Source: Patiria pectinifera
Taxonomy: Eukaryota; Echinodermata; Asteroidea; Valvatida; Asterinidae
NCBI GenBank assembly: GCA_029964075.1
Contig: CM057130.1
Span: 4,774,001 to 4,838,000, forward strand
Length of the DNA stretch: 64,000 nucleotides
Reading direction: 5' to 3'
The notes beneath the pieces are model-generated. The model searched no databases and was not told where the DNA came from. It saw nothing but the letters and a program-made list of their open reading frames with translations. The position numbers and the translations under genes are program-made. This document shows positions 63,681 through 64,000 of this stretch, in pieces (position 1 is the first letter of the stretch; each line of letters begins with the position of its first letter).

Positions 63681-64000
63681 TACAAATAGTACAGGTGCAT
63701 GCTTATGGGTCAACATGCCAACATTTGAAAATATTTTTGTGTGCTGAGAAAGACTCTGTGACAGTTAGGATGAAAATGCCAGGCCCTGGGACTTTCTCAG
63801 TTTGCATATTTCAGGTCGACCAGTCAGCAAGCATGCAGTTTGCAGCAATTTTTTTTATTTCTGTGAAATATTTTAATTGAAATTAGGATCTTAAAACATT
63901 ATGCATAATCAACCTCTTCCTCCCCCCCCCCACCCCACCCCTTACCCCATTTAAATCCTAGCGCAGGTTTATTGAAAGCGTTAATAACTACAATTGATTC

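Overview
The window reads as nuclear DNA of an invertebrate animal. Genes are split into small exons with GT/AG borders, about 90% of the sequence is AT-rich non-coding DNA, and short non-autonomous transposons are very abundant. The style of the repeats (many small palindromic elements, frequent TACATGTA runs) fits a marine invertebrate deuterostome such as an echinoderm. That placement is inference; no rRNA or mitochondrial marker is present to test it.

Three protein-coding loci can be supported. (1) At the left edge, minus strand, is one exon (CDS 355-581) with a start codon in strong context; it belongs to an unidentified protein that continues beyond base 1. (2) On the plus strand, 6861-16911, lies nearly the whole of a DNAJC7 (TPR2) orthologue: eleven internal exons that join in phase and encode the TPR array and the J domain, followed by two different terminal exons (16214-16284 and 16763-16911) that both fit the same splice donor. 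Only the short 5' coding exon was not found. (3) On the minus strand, 31596 down to 28579, are the last three coding exons of a UBE2E-class ubiquitin-conjugating enzyme, tail-to-tail with DNAJC7. Its 5' exons were not found in the 32 kb to the right, so they lie in a very long intron or outside the window.

Region by region: 1-6.8 kb holds tRNA-derived repeats, two inverted copies of a MITE that carries a tRNA-like promoter, and two foldback-type elements whose arms are inverted minisatellite arrays with apparent target-site duplications. 6.8-17 kb is DNAJC7, with a 21-bp minisatellite in one intron and a degenerate one in another. 17-28.5 kb is intergenic with several MITEs and a perfect 81-bp palindrome. 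28.6-31.6 kb is the UBE2E 3' half; its introns hold a 27-bp-TIR element and a hAT-like remnant that still encodes a BED zinc finger. 31.6-64 kb contains no recognisable exon; it is a mosaic of MITE families (TTAA-flanked, TWA-flanked PIF/Harbinger-like, TA-flanked Tigger-like), several nested, plus minisatellites and hairpins.

DNAJC7 (an Hsp70/Hsp90 co-chaperone) and UBE2E (an E2 enzyme) both act in protein quality control in the broad sense, but nothing in the sequence shows that they are co-regulated. No CRISPR array, operon, phage or virus-like gene was seen.
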